DNA from: Rozella allomycis CSF55
Taxonomy: Eukaryota > Rozellomycota
DNA length: 37,510 nucleotides
Assembly (NCBI GenBank): GCA_000442015.1
Contig: KE560703.1
Span: 1 to 37,510, forward strand
Direction of reading: 5' to 3'
In this document: positions 12,401 to 23,055 of the stretch, piece after piece
Position numbering within the stretch: position 1 is the stretch's first letter
Layout of the letters: each line of letters starts with the position of its first letter
Program-made: the position numbers and the translations under genes
Notes under the pieces: model-generated
What the model saw: the letters and a program-made list of their open reading frames with translations, nothing else
The model's database searches: none
What the model was told of the DNA's origin: nothing

Positions 12401-15400
12401 CATTCTCATTAAACAATAGCGAATCAATGCCAGAAAACATCTTTTTGAAATGCTTTTGAATCTGATTAATATTCTTGTTATTCCCAACAATATCTAATAA
12501 ATCCAAATCACCAAGAAAATAAAAGCGAGGGAAATTTAATCTCTCTCGCTCTAAATAGTCACCCAGAGACTTTTGAATTCTGTTCAACATTTCTAGTAAT
12601 TTTTCCATTGATTTTTGAATGTGTGGAATATTTAAAACATTTAGAATTAAACTATTTTTAGAAACTTTTTTCATGATTGAAAAGAAATCAGTGTGGATGG
12701 ATTGAAATCTAGCAGACTCAACTGGCAATAAATGTTGAATGTCTGAATTGTCACTAAAAATACCTTCTAAATAGACCCATTGACGTTGAACATCAATCCA
12801 CACATCAAATAGTAATTGAATTTTAGTTAGTTTAGATTCCCAAATGATGCAATCTTGTTCAAATGGTTTAAAGAATGGAGAATTCTTCATTGATTTTAAA
12901 CCATTTAAATGTTCATTACATTTATTAAACAATTCATCCCAACCTTTTATGGTTTAAACATGTATTGTTACCTTTGATTAATTTACATTTATTTTGATAG
13001 TTTATTAAATCTAAATAATAATTTTCCCAAAATTCATTAATTTGTTTTAAATATTCTTCAATTGCTAATTCACCTTGCGATATTCTTAAAATTTCTTTTA
13101 AATCATTTTCATTTTTGTTTAAATTCCAAATAAATTTTAAATTCAAATCTGAAAATAAAATATTTGAAATATTTAAATTATTAAATAGAATTTTCCAATG
13201 TCTTTCTTTCATTGAAGGACCTTTTAAATCTATTAGAATTGAATTCATTTTAATAAATTCTTTAATCTTGTTGAATAGAAAATCAAAAGATTCGTATTGT
13301 TTAATTTTAAAAGGAATTTCTTTTAATTGATTTAAAATTGTTTCTAATTGATTTTTAACTCTTCTTGGAACAAAAACACTCCACAAAGTTTCACCAATTT
13401 CTTCAATTTGATTCCAATATAAACTTAAATTATCCCAAACTAATTTCACATCATTAAATTCTTCAATCAAATTATTTATTTTATCATTTTTATTTATTGT
13501 CAATTCCAATGCTTCTTTAGCTTTTAAAATTGATTCATTCTCTTCTTTAATCAAATTTAGTTTATTTTCAAATTCATTTAAATTGTTCAAAATATTTTTA
13601 AAATGAATTTTATCTCCTTTATCAACTTTAATTAAATTCCATTCTTTAATCAATTCATTCAAATTATTTTCATTTCCATTTTCTTTAACTAAAATTTGAT
13701 TCTTTAATTCATTCATTTTTTCTTTAATTATTTTATTTTTTCTTTCATAAATTTCATTTAAACAATCAAACTCTCCTTTAATCTGTTCAAAATAGATCCA
13801 TTCACTTGGAAAATTAAATTTATTATTTTCTAAAATTCTTAAACTAGATTTGAAATTTTCTAATCTATTTTCATACTCATTTTTATTCTTTTTAAACTTT
13901 TGAATCAATGAAATTAAATTTATTGCAAATTTTGATTCAATGGAATATTGTTCAATCTCTATTCTCAAATTAAATATTGTCTTGTAAAACTCTTTAATCT
14001 CTCTTCCAACTTGACTTCCAAACTCTTTAATCAATTCTCTTTCAATCTCCAAATATTTATTTTTAACCTTCTTTTCAATCTGTCCAAATTCTAATATAAA
14101 ATTTCCAATTATCTTTCTATTAAAATTTGTTTCAATCATTTTCCTATTCTTTTTAATCTCAATAAATATATTCTGCCATTTCTCCAAATCTACTCCCAAA
14201 TCTTTCTTTATTATCTCTTCAATATTAATCTCCCACAATGTCTCATAATTCTTAAACTCTTTCACAAATTTATTAATCTTTATCATTCTCTCCTGAATAA
14301 CAAAAATAGCCCTGGAAAACTCTTTAATTGATTTCTTTAACAATTCTTCAAATGTTTCTTCTGTATTCTCTACCTGGAATTCTCTAACTTTAATCTTTTT
14401 CAATTTACACACAACATCTATCATTAAACTATTAATAACTTTTTACTTGTAATTTCATACAGATTCTCAAACATCACTTTTCTAGCCATTTCAATTGGTG
14501 GTTGAATAATCAATTTATCATTCTTAAAAACTACCTTATGTCTAGACACAGCAGTTGCAATATGTGTATTAAAAGTATTAGAAACATGAGTGTCGACATT
14601 TCCATCTACTTCGCTGTCTAATAATTCATTTATTCCATTTATTTTCCCTGCTGCTTCTTCAACTAGCTCAAATCTCTTTATCCATCCAGAAATACCAACA
14701 TTCAACCTCTCCTTCAACAACTCACAAATTCTCTCATTCAATTTACACACATAAAACGGAACATTAGAAAATCCCTCCAAATTCATCTTATCAATCACAC
14801 CCTGGATCTCTCTCAATATTCTCTCAAACGTTTCCCTACAATACTCTACATTCTTCATCATCAAACTCTTCTCTTCAATCTCTTTAATCATCCCAATAGC
14901 AACCATCGTCTTTTCATTAAAATTATTAACAACATTATTCAAATCCCTAACAAACATCACATACCTATTTTCAACAACATTCATCGCTAAATATGCATTA
15001 ATGAAATTCTCCCACGTTATATTTATCCCCCTCTTCATCAGCTGCTGGAATTCACCCAAATAACAATCAACCAAATTTAAAACATCTTCATTCTCTCTAA
15101 TCATCGCCATCGTCTCATTATAACTATTCATCGTCTCCATCAATGACATCGCATGCGGATATATCCTCTTCCCATCCTTGGCTAAATTCATCACAGAATG
15201 CGGAATGGGCAAATTCATACTCTTCATATTCCTAACTTCTTTAAACAACGTAACCAATTGATACTCAAAAGATACATTCACTCTCAACAAATTCCCTACA
15301 CTCTTCTCAACCTTAAACACTCTCCCTTGTATGATCAATTCCTTTTTATTAATCTCTGCCAACCACGATTCAAATATCTTTTAAATCTAAATAAACTCCT

Positions 15401-17269
15401 TACTGGTTTAACATCCAATTTACGCATAAAATTTTGAATCTCATTAGACAACTTTGAGCCTTCTGTATACATTTCCCATCCTTTTCCCAACACATCTTCA
15501 ACTTTCTTCACTACAATCTCCAACTGTCGCTCAATTTGCTTGGCCCACATTATCGCACCAGAATAACTAGGAATGTCCCTAATCAAACTCAATTGTGCTG
15601 TATCTGAATTATGATACTCCATTGTAAACTTTTGCTGCAGCTGTTTAATATCCGCTTTTACATTCTCAATCAACTGGTTCTGATACTCTTGCACAGCACT
15701 TCTAATCTTTGGTCTCACAAATAGACTATTAAAATTAGCAAACGCTCTAAACATTTCAGTTGCATTCTTGGATCCAGATAATCTTTGTCGCAAAATAACT
15801 ATAATTTGATTCTCAATCTTTGATATTTGCTCATTGTAATTCATTTCTGCTAAATTCCACTGCTCAGCTCCTTCAACACTCAAATCCAACACATCAACAT
15901 TTTTCACACTCTCATAAGCCCTTTCAACATCTTCAACTGCCATCAACTCACTCTCAGACACCTTGGAAATCGTCAAATACAATTCTTCATGTTGTTTCCT
16001 AAAATTACTAATAAACACAATCTTTTCTTGAATTTTCAAATGCTTGTTAGTCATCTTCATTGTTAAAAACTTGTCTCCCCTCTTTCTGCCAATTTCTCTC
16101 GCCATTATTGAAAATTCTTGGAACTGATTCTCCCAAACTTCAAACACCTCCAAACAACTCTTCATCAACTGCTCAAACTCTTCATATCTCAAATACATCA
16201 ATCTCTTCTTCTTCAAGACTTTCATTATTTGTTCACTCAAATCACTGGAAATCGCTTCAACAAGCCCCAACGCTCTCTTCACTGGATATGGACTCAATTT
16301 CAACTTTTTAATTAAATGTCCAAATATCCCAAACAACGCCTCCTTGATCTTTTCCAAATCTTGAGCTGCCAGCAAATCAGACAACGGGAACTCTTTCATC
16401 AACTGATTATACTTCACAACCATCTCACTTGTCTCTTTCAACCCTGTATCCGCTAAAAATCCAACAGTCGCATGAAACCTCTTTGCATGCTTCAACACTT
16501 CCATAGTCAACACTATTCACAAATCAAAATTATTCTTACCAACATCATCATTCTTCAACTCTTGCTCAATTTGATTCAATGCCCTTTCCATATTCATCCA
16601 GAAATTAATCTCCTGACTAGCCGATCCAGACCCAACATCTCTATTCAATTTAGTCACCTTTTGAATCTCCTTTATCCACCCATTGACCTGTCCCTGCAAT
16701 CTAATCAAGAACGCAGAATCATTCAAAAGCTCTTCAGGCACATCATCAACACTCGCCCTCCTATTCTCATTCCTCGCTCTCTCCACAGCCTTCTTAATCT
16801 CCACATCAACACCCAACAACACTCTCGGGATATCCATATTCTCATGCAAATGCAACAACGCAATCTCCAACTCGGCCATCTTCTTCTTCGTCTGCGGCAC
16901 AATCCCGCTGCTCACCCCTCCCTCGCTCTCCTGCACAAACAAATCAAACATCGGAGACGCAAACCGATGGATACACGAAAATAAAACCTCAATCGCAGAG
17001 CCAGCCGGAACATACATGATCAACACCTGCGAATTTATCTCGGAACTCTCGTCAATACTCTGCTGCTTCTTGTACAACACACACCCCTCACACGCTTGCA
17101 CCGTGTTGTCCATAAACACCTCGCCGTCCCTGCTCCCAATAAAAAGAACAGGCGAATCTTGAATAAATAATTGGAGCTTCTCAGACTTTACACTTGATAA
17201 TAGAATATCTTGCTCACAGTTTAAAAGTGGTGGGACCACCCTCAAAATGTACTGCCGTAATTGTTCCAT
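3427..17269 (-). CDS. DYNC1H1: Cytoplasmic dynein 1 heavy chain
   Basis: Minus-end-directed microtubule motor for cargo, nuclear and spindle movement. Fourteen exons (right to left): 17269-16540, 16512-15404, 15377-14447, 14417-12972, 12943-12179, 12152-10366, 10337-9856, 9825-9542, 9483-8824, 8766-8326, 8298-7750, 7720-6095, 6036-3706, 3677-3427. They sum to 13392 nt, 4463 residues, close to animal DYNC1H1 and fungal NudA. The tail (residues 1 to about 1400) matches dynein 1, e.g. [11 protein letters not shown] and [13 protein letters not shown], not dynein 2 or axonemal types. AAA1 has GPAGTGKT (1828-1835); AAA2 [11 protein letters not shown]3 GPPGSGKT (about 2511, split by an intron); AAA4 GTSGSGKT (about 2878, split by an intron). 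The stalk coiled coils flank a microtubule-binding domain near residues 3250-3380. AAA5, AAA6 and the C-terminal domain end in GVALLASNI. All four nucleotide sites look intact. The start [16 protein letters not shown] aligns with the family N-terminus. Confidence 0.97.
6037..6094 (-). other. Back-to-back intron pair, dynein exon 12/13
   Basis: On the minus strand exon 12 ends at AGA ATA G and exon 13 begins GTAATCAGG (reads RIGNQDID, the family sequence). The 58 nt between them split exactly into two complete 29-nt GT-AG introns, 6094-6066 (GTAAATATAA...ATATTAG) and 6065-6037 (GTAATTAAAC...AGATTAG), with no exon base between. Confidence 0.8.
8767..8823 (-). other. Back-to-back intron pair, dynein exon 9/10
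   Basis: Exon 9 ends RWMRG with G as the first base of the split codon; exon 10 begins GTATTTATGAG (IYECIKPLE). The 57 nt consist of a 28-nt intron (8823-8796) and a 29-nt intron (8795-8767), each starting GTAATT and ending TAG. Confidence 0.8.
9484..9541 (-). other. Back-to-back intron pair inside the dynein AAA3 P-loop
   Basis: GGT CCA CCA G is joined to GA AGT GGA AAA ACA, giving GPPGSGKT. The 58 nt between are a 29-nt intron (9541-9513, GTAATTTGTA...AACATAG) followed directly by a second 29-nt intron (9512-9484, GTACAAAAAG...AATGAAAG). Confidence 0.8.
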
Positions 17270-17695
17270 GACCAGGGTAGCCGGATGGAGGGAGATTTGG
17301 ATATACTAATGCTAAATTGTATTAAACATAAAGACATAAATGAACTCTTCTAAAGTTCCCTAACGTCAATCAAATTTATTCGTTTTCAATTGGCTTTGCA
17401 AACCTACCCGATGAAGATATATAAGGGAAGAGATGGCGATTGATAAAATACTAATTCCGAAAGATCTATTTGTGTTGTGACACCACCGTAACAGCAATTA
17501 GAATATGTTTTTAATTGTTTAAAGGAAATGATGCTTTAATTAAACTAGCATTAACAACTAAACGAACTTTAATAATTGGCTTGTGGTGTTTGCATTTTTT
17601 TGATAAATAGTCTTCACTTGATTTTTCAGGAATCTAAAAATTTCACTAAATTCTATTTTTATTTATATCGGTGTGCTTGTACCAAGCCACATATA
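17270..17695. promoter_or_regulatory. Divergent intergenic region, dynein / membrane protein
   Basis: 426 bp between two divergent ATGs. The plus-strand frame before 17696 is open back to about 17576 but has no upstream ATG, so an extra short 5' exon of the membrane-protein gene cannot be excluded. A short ATG frame at about 17434 stops after 15 codons. I see no clear core promoter motif. Confidence 0.4.
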
Positions 17696-18568
17696 ATGAG
17701 AAAGAATCAAGTTTTCGAATTATTCAAACCTACAAAACGAAGTGAAATCTTTGGGTATTATACAAACTGCATTTTTTATTTCCTAAAACTTATCCCTTTA
17801 TTCAAGGATCCCATTGAATTTTTGATTCTGTTTTTATTGTTCGATGATACTGCAGCGTTTTATTTAGCCTTGTTAACAACAGGTCGCTTTGTTTTGTACA
17901 TGTTAGACTTGAAACACGGCAAAAAAGCATATAGTAACGGTGATCTAGTTGGACTTTATTCTAACACTTTTGGTTGGATGACATTTTTGGTATCCAGCAA
18001 GAATCATTATTGTTTTGCAAACGCTATACTAAAAGAGAAAACAATATATGAATCACTATTACTAAGAGTGTGGCAAGCCAAAAGAAGTAATGCACGTTTG
18101 TAAATGTTTTTAGAATATCTTGAGCTACTTTTCTTTGTAGCGCCATATTATTTATTGTTATTTCAAGTGAAACCTTTAGAATTTCATGGGTTGACTGGAG
18201 CGTTAAATATCTTGTCCATGATAGGTTTGGTTATAACATATTTTACAACATCCTTTTTCATGATGTTGTATCCATTTTTGACAATCCTTTCATGCAAAAC
18301 AATAGGAAATCAATGTAAAGATCGGTTACACCGAAAGTAGATTATATTTTTACTTTTTATCAGGATGACAAACATTTTGCAAGACGCAATGATGCGTGAT
18401 ACAGTTCAGAATAGATGTATGTCATATCATGAAGCAATTGGTGGAAATACAATGCACAGTGTTCAGTTAAATAACCAAGCGAATTTTTCTTCGACTTATT
18501 ATGCAAACGCGCATTCTACAATTAATTTATCGCCTGAAAGTATCGAGGGAATCAACAGGGCATCATAA
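17696..18568 (+). CDS. Unrecognised multi-pass membrane protein
   Basis: I do not recognise the family. Exons 17696-18086, 18114-18336 and 18364-18568 are joined by two 27-nt introns (GTAATGCACG..., GTAGATTATA...) and give 272 residues. Several hydrophobic segments are visible: residues about 20-60 (FLKLIPLFKDPIEFLILFLL), a segment near 65-85, one near 132-150 (LELLFFVAPYYLLLFQ), and a long pair at about 165-200 (LSMIGLVITYFTTSFFMML). The last 70 residues are hydrophilic, Asn/Ser/Met-rich and probably lie outside the membrane. The intervening loops are basic. Start chosen at the first ATG of the frame (MRKNQVFELFKPTKR). It lies between dynein (divergent) and the succinyl-CoA ligase gene (same strand, 250 bp downstream). 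Function unknown. Confidence 0.75.
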
Positions 18569-18818
18569 CTGACGACGCTCCTCCTCCTTACACCATAATT
18601 TGAATCAAAGAAGGCATTTTCAGCATTTTATTGATATTAAGTTAGTAACATATGTAATAAACTGATTTTTGACATGTTATGTCGTATTCCCTTTTGCATT
18701 AAATAATACATATGTGACTGCTGAGTAGTTCAAGACAAGTTAAACATATTGGGACATTGACAAAAGGCGACATCCGATACTGATATTCAAAAAACTTAGG
18801 GTTACAATTTTTTTGAAT

Positions 18819-20403
18819 ATGTTATCGCTGTGGAAAATTCCGCGCAAACCCTTGTCCTTGACTACTGAATTTTCACGAATGCTGTCCTTTAGATTTCTAC
18901 CATCTAAGATCTTCCCACGGTCAATCCAAAATCAAAGGCGATTTTTGTCGATCCATGAGTATTTGTCAATGGGATTGCTATCAAAGTATAAAGTTCCGGT
19001 CCCTAAAGGCGATGTTGCAAGAACCCCTCAAGAAGCCTACCAAATTGCACAAAAATTAAGTAATTAACTAAATTATATGACAATCTAATAGATACTGAAG
19101 ACATGGTTATTAAAGCACAAGTCCTAGCCGGCGGGAGAGGTAAAGGAACATTCACCAATGGATTGCGTGGAGGAGTGAGAACAATTTTTTCGTAAGATTT
19201 AAAATGTCTATATCATAGTCCTACCGAAGCGAAAATGTTCGCAGAACAAATGATTGGTCAAAAATTGGTCACAAAGCAAACCGGGGCGGCTGGTCGGGTT
19301 TGCAATTCGGTAAAAAGTTGAATACATATAATTTACAGGTATTCATCTGTGAAAGATTATTTGTGAGAAAAGAATACTATTTCGCCATTTTATTGGATAG
19401 AAAAACAAGGGTAATGCAAATTTATCATCACGAAAGGGACCCGTAGTGGTAGCCAGCTCCCAAGGAGGCATGGACATTGAACAAGTTGCAGCTGAAAATC
19501 CTTCAGCTATTTTATCAGTTCCGATTGATATTAATAGAGGTAATAATTCTATTTGGACTATATCCAGGGTTGACAGCTGACGTTGCCCGTGATATTGCAA
19601 TTAAGGTTGGATTTAGCAAAAAATGTGTCGACCAAGTATTTCGTTTTAATATTTTATGAAAGGCCACTAACGTCATGATGAATCTCTACAAGCTTTTTCT
19701 TGAAAAAGACGCTACCTTGGTCGAGATCAATCCTTTGGCAGAATCTGCGGATTCAAAAGTTGTTTGCATGGATGCGAAATTAAACTTTGATGACAACGCT
19801 GACTTTAGACAAGAGGATGTAATGAAGCTACGTGATCCAAGTCAAGAAGATGCAAGAGAAGTGAAAGCAGCTGACTTTAAATTGAACTACATTGGCTTGG
19901 ATGGAAACATAGGCTGCTTAGGTAATATATGTTGATCAGATAGAAAAGTTAATGGCGCTGGGTTAGCGATGGCAACCATGGATATCATCAAACTTCATGG
20001 AGGTGAACCGGCCAACTTTCTTGATGTTGGAGGTGGTGCGACAGCCCAACAAGTAACTGAAGCCTTTAAAATCATTTCATCTGATCCAAGAGTATAACGA
20101 TGAACTATATCTAAGTAGGTGTCTTGCATTCTTGTAAATATTTTCGGAGGAATAATGCGGTGTGACATTATCGCCGAGGGGATTATTTCCGCTGTGAATC
20201 AATTAAATCTAAGCATTCCTCTTGTTGTGCGCTTGCAAGGAACAAGAGTAGATGAAGCTAAAGCTTTAATTTCCAAAAGCGGATTGAAAATTGTATCGGT
20301 TGATGATCTTGACATCGCAGCAACAAAAGCTGTCCAAATGTCGCAAATTGTTCAATTAGCTAGAAAGGCAAATATGCAAGTGAAATTTGAATTACCGATT
20401 TAA
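18819..20403 (+). CDS. SUCLA2: Succinyl-CoA ligase beta subunit, ADP-forming type, mitochondrial
   Basis: Beta subunit of the TCA-cycle enzyme that converts succinyl-CoA plus ADP and phosphate to succinate, CoA and ATP in the mitochondrial matrix. Nine exons: 18819-19059, 19092-19191, 19219-19309, 19339-19410, 19437-19539, 19568-19635, 19663-19921, 19949-20091, 20119-20403. The eight introns are 26-32 nt; 453 residues result. The N-terminus up to about residue 45 is basic and Ser/Leu-rich, a likely presequence, before [11 protein letters not shown]. An ATP-grasp domain follows with [18 protein letters not shown] and VEINPLAE. The CoA-ligase domain has [20 protein letters not shown] and [10 protein letters not shown]. 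The C-terminal half is closer to SUCLA2 than to SUCLG2 (ends VKFELPI, where SUCLA2 has VKFQLPI); nucleotide specificity is inferred from that. Yeast name LSC2. Confidence 0.94.
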
Positions 20404-20488
20404 AAATACCTAATAAATCCCCTTCCCTATACATTTCATATTTTTCTAGAATCTTCATTTAGGAAATTTTGGAACACCCTGGTAGCAA

Positions 20489-22187
20489 ATGTCTAGTGCA
20501 GCTGTTAAACTCATTAACCCAGGAGCTGATGTTGCAAGAAGCAGCCAAACACTTCAAATTAATACGACCGCAGCCGGTGGATTACAAGAAGTTGTGAAAA
20601 CAAATCTTGGGCCTAAGGGGACACTGAAAATGTACCTAATGATTTAATAATTAAGAATAGGCTTGTTGGTGGAGCAGGAGATATCAAATGTACTAAAGAT
20701 GGAAAGGTATTATTGAATGAAATGGTAAAATTGTAAAGTCAAAAAGATAGCAAATCCAACACCCTACTGCAGCATTGATTGCCAGAGCTGCTACAGCGCA
20801 GGATGATATTACTGGGGATGGAACTACCACCATTGTATTAATGATTGGCGAATTGTTGAAAATGGCCAACAGATATTTAGCTGATGGACTGCATCCACGA
20901 GTCATTACTGAAGGGTTTGAAATTGCCAAGAATGAGGCATTAAAGCTTTTGGAAGAATTTAAGTTGAAAATAAACATTGATAGAGAAGTTTTGGTAAATG
21001 TTGCACGCGCCTCATTGCGTACAAAAGTTCATCGTGATTTGGCTGATGCGTTGACAGAGGCTGTTGTGGATGCTGTTTTGGCAATCAAGAAGGATGGAGA
21101 ACCAATTGATTTGCACATGGTTGAGATTATGAAAATGCAAAGGAATGCAGATACTGATACACGTTTAGTGAAAGGATTAGTAATGGATCATGGTGCTAGA
21201 CATCCCGATATGCCAAAGAGAGTTGAAAACGCATATATTTTAACATTGAACGTTTCTTTAGAATATGAAAAAACTGAAGTTAATTCTGGCTTCTTTTATA
21301 GTTCAGCAGAACAAAGGGAGAAACTTGTTGAATCTGAAAGAAAATTCATTGATGATAGAGTTAGAAAACTAGTAGAATTTAAAAAGCAAGTTTGTGATGG
21401 AACTGATAAATCCTTTGTTATTATTAATCAAAAGGGGATTGATCCTTTGTCTTTAGATATTCTTGCAAAGCATGGAATTTTAGCTCTTCGTCGTGCAAAA
21501 AGAAGAAATATGGAAAGATTACAATTAGCTTGTGGTGGAGTTGCTCAAAATTCAGTTGATGAACTCTCTCCTGAAGTCCTTGGATATGCTGGCCTTGTGT
21601 ATGAACAAGTTTTGGGCGATGATAAATTTACGTTTATTGAAAATGTTAAAAATCCATTATCAGTTTCAATTTTGATTAAAGGGCCAAATTCTCACACTTT
21701 AACTCAAATTAACGACGCTGTTAGAGATGGATTGAGAGCTGTTAAAAATGCTATTGAAGATAACTCTGTGGTACCTGGAGCTGGTGCTTTCAATGTTGCA
21801 GCTTATAACCATTTAATGAAATTCAAAGATAGCGTCAAAGGGCGTGCAAAGTTTGGTGTCGATGCTTACGCCCAAGCTCTTTTGGTAATTCCAAAAACTC
21901 TCGCTGCCAATGCTGGTTTAGACGTTCAAGATGCTATTGTCGCTGTCCAAGAAGCTGCCTCTAATGGTCATGTTGCTGGCTTGGATCTTTCCACTGGAGA
22001 AGCCATGGATCCAGCTGTTGAAGGTATTTGGGACAACTATCGTGTTCATCGCCATATTTTACATTCAAGGTAACATTTCTTATAATTAATTTCTAGTACT
22101 GTTATAGCAAGCAATCTTTTGTTGGTTGATGAAATGATGAGAGCAGGAAGATCTTCCTTGAAAACGTCAAGTATTCCAAATAATTAA
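20489..22187 (+). CDS. CCT6: T-complex protein 1 subunit zeta (chaperonin CCT6)
   Basis: Subunit of the cytosolic group II chaperonin TRiC/CCT, which folds actin, tubulin and other clients using ATP. Four exons, 20489-20631, 20661-20724, 20751-22069 and 22097-22187, with introns of 29, 26 and 27 nt; 538 residues against 531 in human CCT6A. ATP-site motifs are present: TNLGPKGT near residue 40, GDGTTT near 95, and VVPGAGAFN and the [10 protein letters not shown] region in the second equatorial half. Family-specific stretches include [21 protein letters not shown] and [12 protein letters not shown]. It ends [16 protein letters not shown] begins inside the stop codon. It lies 85 bp downstream of the succinyl-CoA ligase gene on the same strand. 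A diverged copy of its 3' end recurs at 22962. Confidence 0.96.
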
Positions 22188-22260
22188 TAAAAGAATTTCC
22201 TCTTTAAATATTTTACTTTATTTCTATTGCCGTATTGCTGTTCATTCCTCCATAAAACAG
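22178..22260. repeat. Copy 1 of duplicated CCT6/IFT74 3' junction
   Basis: Pairs with 22962-23055. AAATAATTAATAAAAGAATT (22178-22197) is identical to 22962-22981. The following bases align with scattered changes, and ATTGCCGTATTGCTG here matches ATAGCCGAATTGCTG at the true IFT74 end. On the minus strand 22245-22213 reads MNSNTAIEIK-stop, a relic of the IFT74 C-terminus MNISNSAIKVA-stop. Confidence 0.7.
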
Positions 22261-22309
22261 TGGTGTAACCAGTACAGTTAAGACTTAAGATCCTCCCCAT
22301 AAAACAGTG
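22250..22309. repeat. Short direct repeat CCATAAAACAGTG
   Basis: CCATAAAACAGTG occurs at 22250-22262 and again at 22297-22309, 47 bp apart, just inside the duplicated junction. It may mark a second small duplication event at the left edge of the inserted segment. Confidence 0.6.
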
Positions 22310-22511
22310 AAAGAGTATTACAACAAAACATTAAATAGAAGATTTTAATACTAGAAGAGATTTTGCTTCTTCTCTGAGGCTGGCAAAGGATACGGCGTAT
22401 GTGCACAAAATTATTCACACTGACTTTGTGAATAATCTTGACGGCATTCATGAGTACTTTTAGTCGAAAATCCAGCTGTTGTTTTGCAGAGGAAACATCT
22501 AGTTTCAACAC

Positions 22512-22971
22512 ATGAAGAAAATTATCATCATGCGAAGACCTAATCTCAGCAACTTCAATCTTGCAGGCGATTCAACTAGAAAACGACACCGCACTACCCG
22601 CAAATCCAATTCCAGCTCAAGTAAGGAAGGAAATTCAGGTTTCACTTCCCTTATTAGCCCTACGCCAGAACAAATTAGCATTTGCCGCTGGGATCTGTTT
22701 ATACAGAAGGTTACTAGGTTTTTCATCTGGAAGAGGTTTGCCAGATATTCTACTTCTGTCAGGGATTTTATCAGAGAGGACTTTGTATAGCCTCCTTTTT
22801 CTAAGAGATTGTTCTGTAAGAAATCCCGCCTACATGTCAAGCCGGTCCAATAGCCCTCCATGAAAACATTAATGTCTTAAATAATTCAAGTAAATTACTT
22901 GACCTCAGTTATAAGTTCCATCGGACATCGATGTAGGCTGCTGGAACGACAAGGTGAATCTAAATAATTAA
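22512..22971 (+). CDS. Weakly supported, unrecognised gene inside the duplicated junction
   Basis: Not recognised. The plus strand has two introns of the local type: 22816-22841 (GTAAGAAATC..., 26 nt) and 22890-22915 (GTAAATTACT..., 26 nt). Both keep one frame, which reads RLFSGPIALHENINVLNN, then SIPSDIDVGCWNDKVNLNN and a stop at 22969-22971. Upstream the same frame is open from ATG 22512 (Arg/Ser-rich, e.g. STRKRHRTTRKSNSSSS) but meets a stop at 22788-22790. That stop would need another intron, either 22785-22805 (21 nt) or 22758-22790 (33 nt), both outside the usual size range. A minus-strand frame (22861-22505) is also open, so strand and extent are uncertain. The final codons come from the copied CCT6 tail. 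It could be a decayed or young gene. Confidence 0.35.
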
Positions 22972-23055
22972 TAAAAGAATTGTGTCATTAAATCTTTTAT
23001 TTTAATATTAGGCTTATGCAACCTTAATAGCCGAATTGCTGATATTCATTTTCTC
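22962..23055. repeat. Copy 2 of duplicated CCT6/IFT74 3' junction
   Basis: Right-hand partner of 22178-22260. It holds the CCT6-like tail AAATAATTAATAAAAG and the genuine IFT74 C-terminal codons. About 700 bp of other sequence separate the copies. Confidence 0.7.

Noticed and set aside
14429-14446. An 18-nt intron (GTAAAAAGTT...TTAATAG) at the exon 3/4 boundary of dynein.
   Set aside because: Using that acceptor leads straight into an in-frame stop. The 29-nt version (14418-14446) keeps the frame and matches the usual size.
3427-17269. The dynein region looks like many separate short genes or a pseudogene broken by stops.
   Set aside because: All breaks coincide with 26-30 nt GT-AG introns (or pairs of them) at conserved positions, and the joined exons give one intact 4463-residue frame.
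22505-22861. Minus-strand frame of 118 codons as the gene of this interval.
   Set aside because: It has no local-type introns linking it to other exons and no recognisable sequence. The plus strand has two standard introns in one frame. Kept only as an alternative.
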